Positions 16,045 through 18,260 of a stretch of DNA of 18,260 bases are shown in pieces (positions within the stretch are counted from its first letter, which is position 1; each line of letters begins with the position of its first letter). Source of the DNA: UBA10427 sp003500135 (GTDB lineage: Bacteria; Bacteroidota; Bacteroidia; Cytophagales; Cyclobacteriaceae); contig CAWZYQ010000071.1 of NCBI GenBank assembly GCA_963966275.1, positions 1 through 18,260 on the forward strand, read 5' to 3'. Below the pieces are notes generated by a model that saw nothing but the letters and a program-made list of their open reading frames with translations, was not told the origin of the DNA and ran no database searches. A program made the position numbers and the translations under genes.

Positions 16045-16607
16045 CACATTATCGATTTTGCCTCATCTTTGAGCAATGCCTGTAATTCGTTGTAAAACTG
16101 CTTGCGGCCGCGATGCAGTAATGATTTAATAGTGCTCAATCCGATTCCCGTTATCTCGTTGATCTCTTTTAACGGACACTCATCGAGATAAAACAAGCGT
16201 AAAACGGTACCCTGTTGAGGACTCAACCGCGTCAGCGCCCGGTTGATGTAGGTTTGCTGATCTTTTGCGTTGAGCGCCAGCAAACCGTCTGCTACACTGC
16301 CTTCCGACATATACTCCCAGTTGATCGATTCCGCCGGTACTGTTTCCAACCGCTTTTTTCGCACACTCTTTAGCGCCTGGTGGTAAACAATTTTGTAAAA
16401 CCAGGTAGAAAACTTGGACTGAAACTTAAAGCTATTGATCCCCTTATACGCATTCAAAAAAGCATCCTGAACCACTTCTTCAGCAACAGGGGCGTTGCGC
16501 ACAATACCTATTGCCATCGTGTAGGCGAAGTCCTGGTACTTTTCTACCAGGTCCCGGAATGCCTCCGCATCGCCGTTTTGAACGCGTTGGATAAGGGTGT
16601 CATCCAT
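16044..16607 (-). CDS. ECF sigma factor, RpoE-like
   Basis: 187-residue sigma-70 family protein. Region 2 (about 20-87) has AEEVVQDAFLNAYKGINSFKFQSKFSTWFYKIVYHQAL with the typical -10 binding and core-binding helices. Region 4 (about 122-175) has LSPQQGTVLRLFYLDECPLKEINEITGIGLSTIKSLLHRGRKQF, a clear helix-turn-helix for the -35 element. It is the middle gene of a compact operon: 5 bases after the DUF6249 gene and overlapping the downstream membrane-protein gene. Much closer to the general ECF/RpoE consensus than the TTG-started sigma factor at 6180. Regulon unknown. Confidence 0.95.
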   Translation of the reverse strand: MDDTLIQRVQNGDAEAFRDLVEKYQDFAYTMAIGIVRNAPVAEEVVQDAFLNAYKGINSFKFQSKFSTWFYKIVYHQALKSVRKKRLETVPAESINWEYMSEGSVADGLLALNAKDQQTYINRALTRLSPQQGTVLRLFYLDECPLKEINEITGIGLSTIKSLLHRGRKQFYNELQALLKDEAKSIM

Positions 16608-16612
16608 AGGCT

Positions 16613-16966
16613 TTATTCCGTTACCTGTTTACTGTTGTAACGGTGGAATAAGATAAGGCTTGCGCCGGCAAAAAGCAATATCATGGATGTGAATGATACC
16701 ACACCATTTAAACCTAATTGTGTAGTTAACAAATAACCAACTAACACACCAAATGATATTCCTACGAAGAACATTCCCCATTTCATCGCCAGGTTAGCTC
16801 TTTCCTTTTTGTCGTAAAGCTGTGAAATGTCCACACCCTTTTCAATCATTGCCATGCGCTCACGGTTTCTGGTTTTTATGATATAATAAACCGAAAAAGC
16901 GACGGCTCCCCAAAAGATTAAGTTGATGACCATCCCGGTGACCATGCCCATTATTGGAATTTCCAT
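16613..16966 (-). CDS. DUF6249-like membrane protein, first gene of sigma operon
   Basis: 117 residues with an N-terminal helix (about 10-30), the charged motif RNRERMAMIEKGVDISQLYD (33-52) and two further helices (about 61-80 and 88-106). The RER-x-A-x-I-EKG-x-D motif followed by a glycine-rich membrane segment fits DUF6249. Family function is unknown. The gene lies 5 bases upstream of the ECF sigma gene on the same strand, so it is almost surely co-transcribed, possibly as part of the same envelope-stress or signalling unit. Confidence 0.8.
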   Translation of the reverse strand: MEIPIMGMVTGMVINLIFWGAVAFSVYYIIKTRNRERMAMIEKGVDISQLYDKKERANLAMKWGMFFVGISFGVLVGYLLTTQLGLNGVVSFTSMILLFAGASLILFHRYNSKQVTE

Positions 16967-17060
16967 TGTTGATTTGTTTTGTTAAACATTGTTTTCAATT
17001 CCTTTGATCCCGGGAAGTTGAATTAGGTTGCACTGATTCGTTATTTTTTTAAAACGGCAT

Positions 17061-17094
17061 AAAAAAATCCCACCATCAAATTGACAATGGGATT
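17061..17094 (-). terminator. Intrinsic terminator of the DUF2541 gene
   Basis: On the minus strand AATCCCA (complement of 17088-17094) pairs with TGGGATT (complement of 17066-17072) and is followed directly by a run of T (complement of the A-run at 17061-17067). It lies about 23 bases past the DUF2541 stop codon. Confidence 0.75.
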
Positions 17095-17117
17095 GTTTAT
17101 ATGAAATGTACAACCAA

Positions 17118-17516
17118 TTATCTTCCGTAAACCGATAAGGTAGCTCGTCTGCGCGAAACATTTTTGGAATCATACCAGAAAATGATCTTTTTGATTACGC
17201 GGTTACCTCCTCTTAAATCCAATGTTCGGGAACCGCTCCTACGTGAGAAATTGTATCTCAATTCAAATTCATCGCGGCTGCCATTACCATACTCAACCAC
17301 CATTTTGTGCATATTGAGATTGCCTCCGGTTACTACAAGTTTGAGTTTCCTGAAGCTGCCCTCATAGGCTCCCACTCTGATCACATCGCGGTCAACCCGG
17401 TAATTCACTTTTCGTGAGCCCAGTCGCTCCCACTCATCTAAAATGACAGGGCCATTAAAACTTGATAGTGATAAAAAAATCGTTGCAGCTACTAAAAATA
17501 ATATGGATCTTTTCAT
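17118..17516 (-). CDS. Secreted DUF2541-like protein
   Basis: 132 residues from the ATG at 17516, with a signal peptide (MKRSILFLVAATIFLSLSSF). The mature part contains WERLGSRKVNYRVDRDVIRV, GSFRKLKLVVTGG, DLRGGNRVIKKIIFWYDS and a final ATLSVYGR, matching the W-x-x-LG-x-x-V...D-x-I and DL-x-G-x-x-R-x-I pattern of DUF2541 periplasmic proteins, a small beta-rich domain of unknown function. The frame extends 12 codons further up, but the internal ATG gives a proper signal peptide. A terminator follows. Single-gene unit. Confidence 0.78.
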   Translation of the reverse strand: MKRSILFLVAATIFLSLSSFNGPVILDEWERLGSRKVNYRVDRDVIRVGAYEGSFRKLKLVVTGGNLNMHKMVVEYGNGSRDEFELRYNFSRRSGSRTLDLRGGNRVIKKIIFWYDSKNVSRRRATLSVYGR

Positions 17517-17672
17517 TGCTATAAAAAATTTTGATTTACTGCTTAGATGCATCAGGTAAAAAAAGGTTTAACGCAATTTGAATTATTTTATAAAAATCGG
17601 GAATATACCAATCAAATTGGGGATTGTTCTATAAATCATATTGAATAATCGATAAAATGTACCAATGAAGGC

Positions 17673-18080
17673 CTACACCGAAAAATCTTTTCGCACCCTT
17701 TCATTAACGTTGGTAGGTTTTCCGGTTTTTACATCAATAGGGCGCCAAATCGTTTTGGCAGATGCCAGGGTTTTGCCATCTGACGTTCTGACAATCTCAC
17801 TAAACCTTTCGAATGCTTTTGCGGAAGCCTGGCCAACCCACGTTTTGCCTAATAATTCATCATTGGGCATGGCCGATCTTTTGTAATCAATTTCATGGCG
17901 GACCACCACCCAGATCAAAGCTTTTTGATCATCAGGATGCGCTTCCTTTTGCCAGTGAGCAATGGCCAGGTCCTGCACCCATTTCAGATACACGATATTG
18001 TTCACATGGCCCAGCTCATCAATATGTTCCGGTTTGATTTGGAGAGGTAATTCGAAGACCTCTTTTGTTTTTTCATTCAT
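17673..18080 (-). CDS. Acyl-CoA thioesterase, 4HBT hot-dog family
   Basis: 135 residues, the full size for a single hot-dog domain of the 4-hydroxybenzoyl-CoA thioesterase type. The active-site motif is clear: IDELGHVNNIVYLKWVQD (20-37), with Asp21, Gly24-His25, Asn27-Asn28, Tyr31 and Trp34. Then VVVRHEIDYKRSAMPND and a C-terminal strand set with RPIDVKTGKPTNV. Expected to hydrolyse acyl-CoA thioesters in the cytosol; chain-length preference not readable. It starts 35 bases after the stop of the upstream partial gene on the same strand and is probably co-transcribed with it. Confidence 0.9.
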   Translation of the reverse strand: MNEKTKEVFELPLQIKPEHIDELGHVNNIVYLKWVQDLAIAHWQKEAHPDDQKALIWVVVRHEIDYKRSAMPNDELLGKTWVGQASAKAFERFSEIVRTSDGKTLASAKTIWRPIDVKTGKPTNVNERVRKDFSV

Positions 18081-18115
18081 GAAGTTTACTTTTTTCTAAA
18101 AATAAGAAAAATGCA

Positions 18116-18260
18116 TTACTTTGGCCTCGCATACCCGAAACGGGCGAGCTTTTGTGGCAAATGGTAGGTGTCGAGACCACTAATGGCAACGGTTTGACAT
18201 TCGTTGAGATTCAAAATACCATCTTCTAAAATGGAATGATCCGATGCGATCAATTGATTG
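18116..18260 (-). CDS. Probable flavin reductase family protein, C-terminal part only
   Basis: Partial gene entering from the right edge: the last 47 codons, ending GLDTYHLPQKLARFGYARPK then TAA (18118-18116). Preceding residues read IASDHSILEDGILNLNECQTV. The pattern of a short beta segment, D-G-x-x-N/D-L, then S/T-GLD-x-YH and a final R-F/L-x-YA-x-P-K is what I recall from the C-terminus of Bacteroidota flavin reductase-like (DIM6/NTAB type, FMN-binding split barrel) proteins. The call rests on this short tail and is moderate. Confidence 0.55.
   Translation of the reverse strand, partial: NQLIASDHSILEDGILNLNECQTVAISGLDTYHLPQKLARFGYARPK

Noticed and set aside
16982..17173. 63-residue minus-strand frame overlapping the DUF2541 gene end
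   Set aside because: It overlaps the 3' end of the DUF2541 gene in another frame and runs through its terminator hairpin.

Overview
The window looks like chromosomal DNA of a Bacteroidota bacterium, probably a Cytophagales-type marine or soil organism. The evidence is the AT-rich coding DNA, genes with little or no Shine-Dalgarno sequence, and family content typical of that phylum: a lipoprotein GH13 amylase, TPR-CHAT proteins, a Reg_prop/Y_Y_Y sensor, DUF6249 and DUF2541 proteins, and several ECF sigma factors. No rRNA, tRNA, CRISPR array or phage module was seen.

Layout. 1-2115: a DUF2784-type membrane protein (+) converges on a lipoprotein alpha-amylase (-), with a shared hairpin terminator between them. 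2237-7462: a three-gene (+) cluster made of a very large secreted, membrane-anchored TPR-CHAT protease, an ECF sigma factor starting at TTG, and a translationally coupled single-pass protein that looks like an anti-sigma factor with a periplasmic TPR half. 7475-8980: two decayed insertion sequences, an IS4-family and an IS110-family remnant. 9044-12001 (-): a large Reg_prop/Y_Y_Y/GAF sensor with no output domain, whose end lies beside the IS remnants. 12002-13201: a long, mostly gene-free stretch with one small ORF, a hairpin behind it and a short tandem repeat. 13202-18260: a housekeeping-like block with an SSS symporter (-) divergent from an SRPBCC/AHSA1 protein (+), a second ECF sigma operon (-; DUF6249, sigma, small membrane protein), a DUF2541 secreted protein (-), a 4HBT thioesterase (-) and the C-terminal end of a probable flavin reductase (-).

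Most interesting point. The 2237-7462 cluster pairs a CHAT cysteine protease (His/Cys dyad visible) with a sigma factor and a membrane-spanning anti-sigma-like partner. Both the protease domain and the TPR half of the partner are predicted to be periplasmic. This suggests a protease-controlled sigma switch, reminiscent of the CHAT protease/sigma pairing in type III CRISPR (Craspase) loci but without CRISPR. The proposal is inferred from domain content, topology and gene order only.
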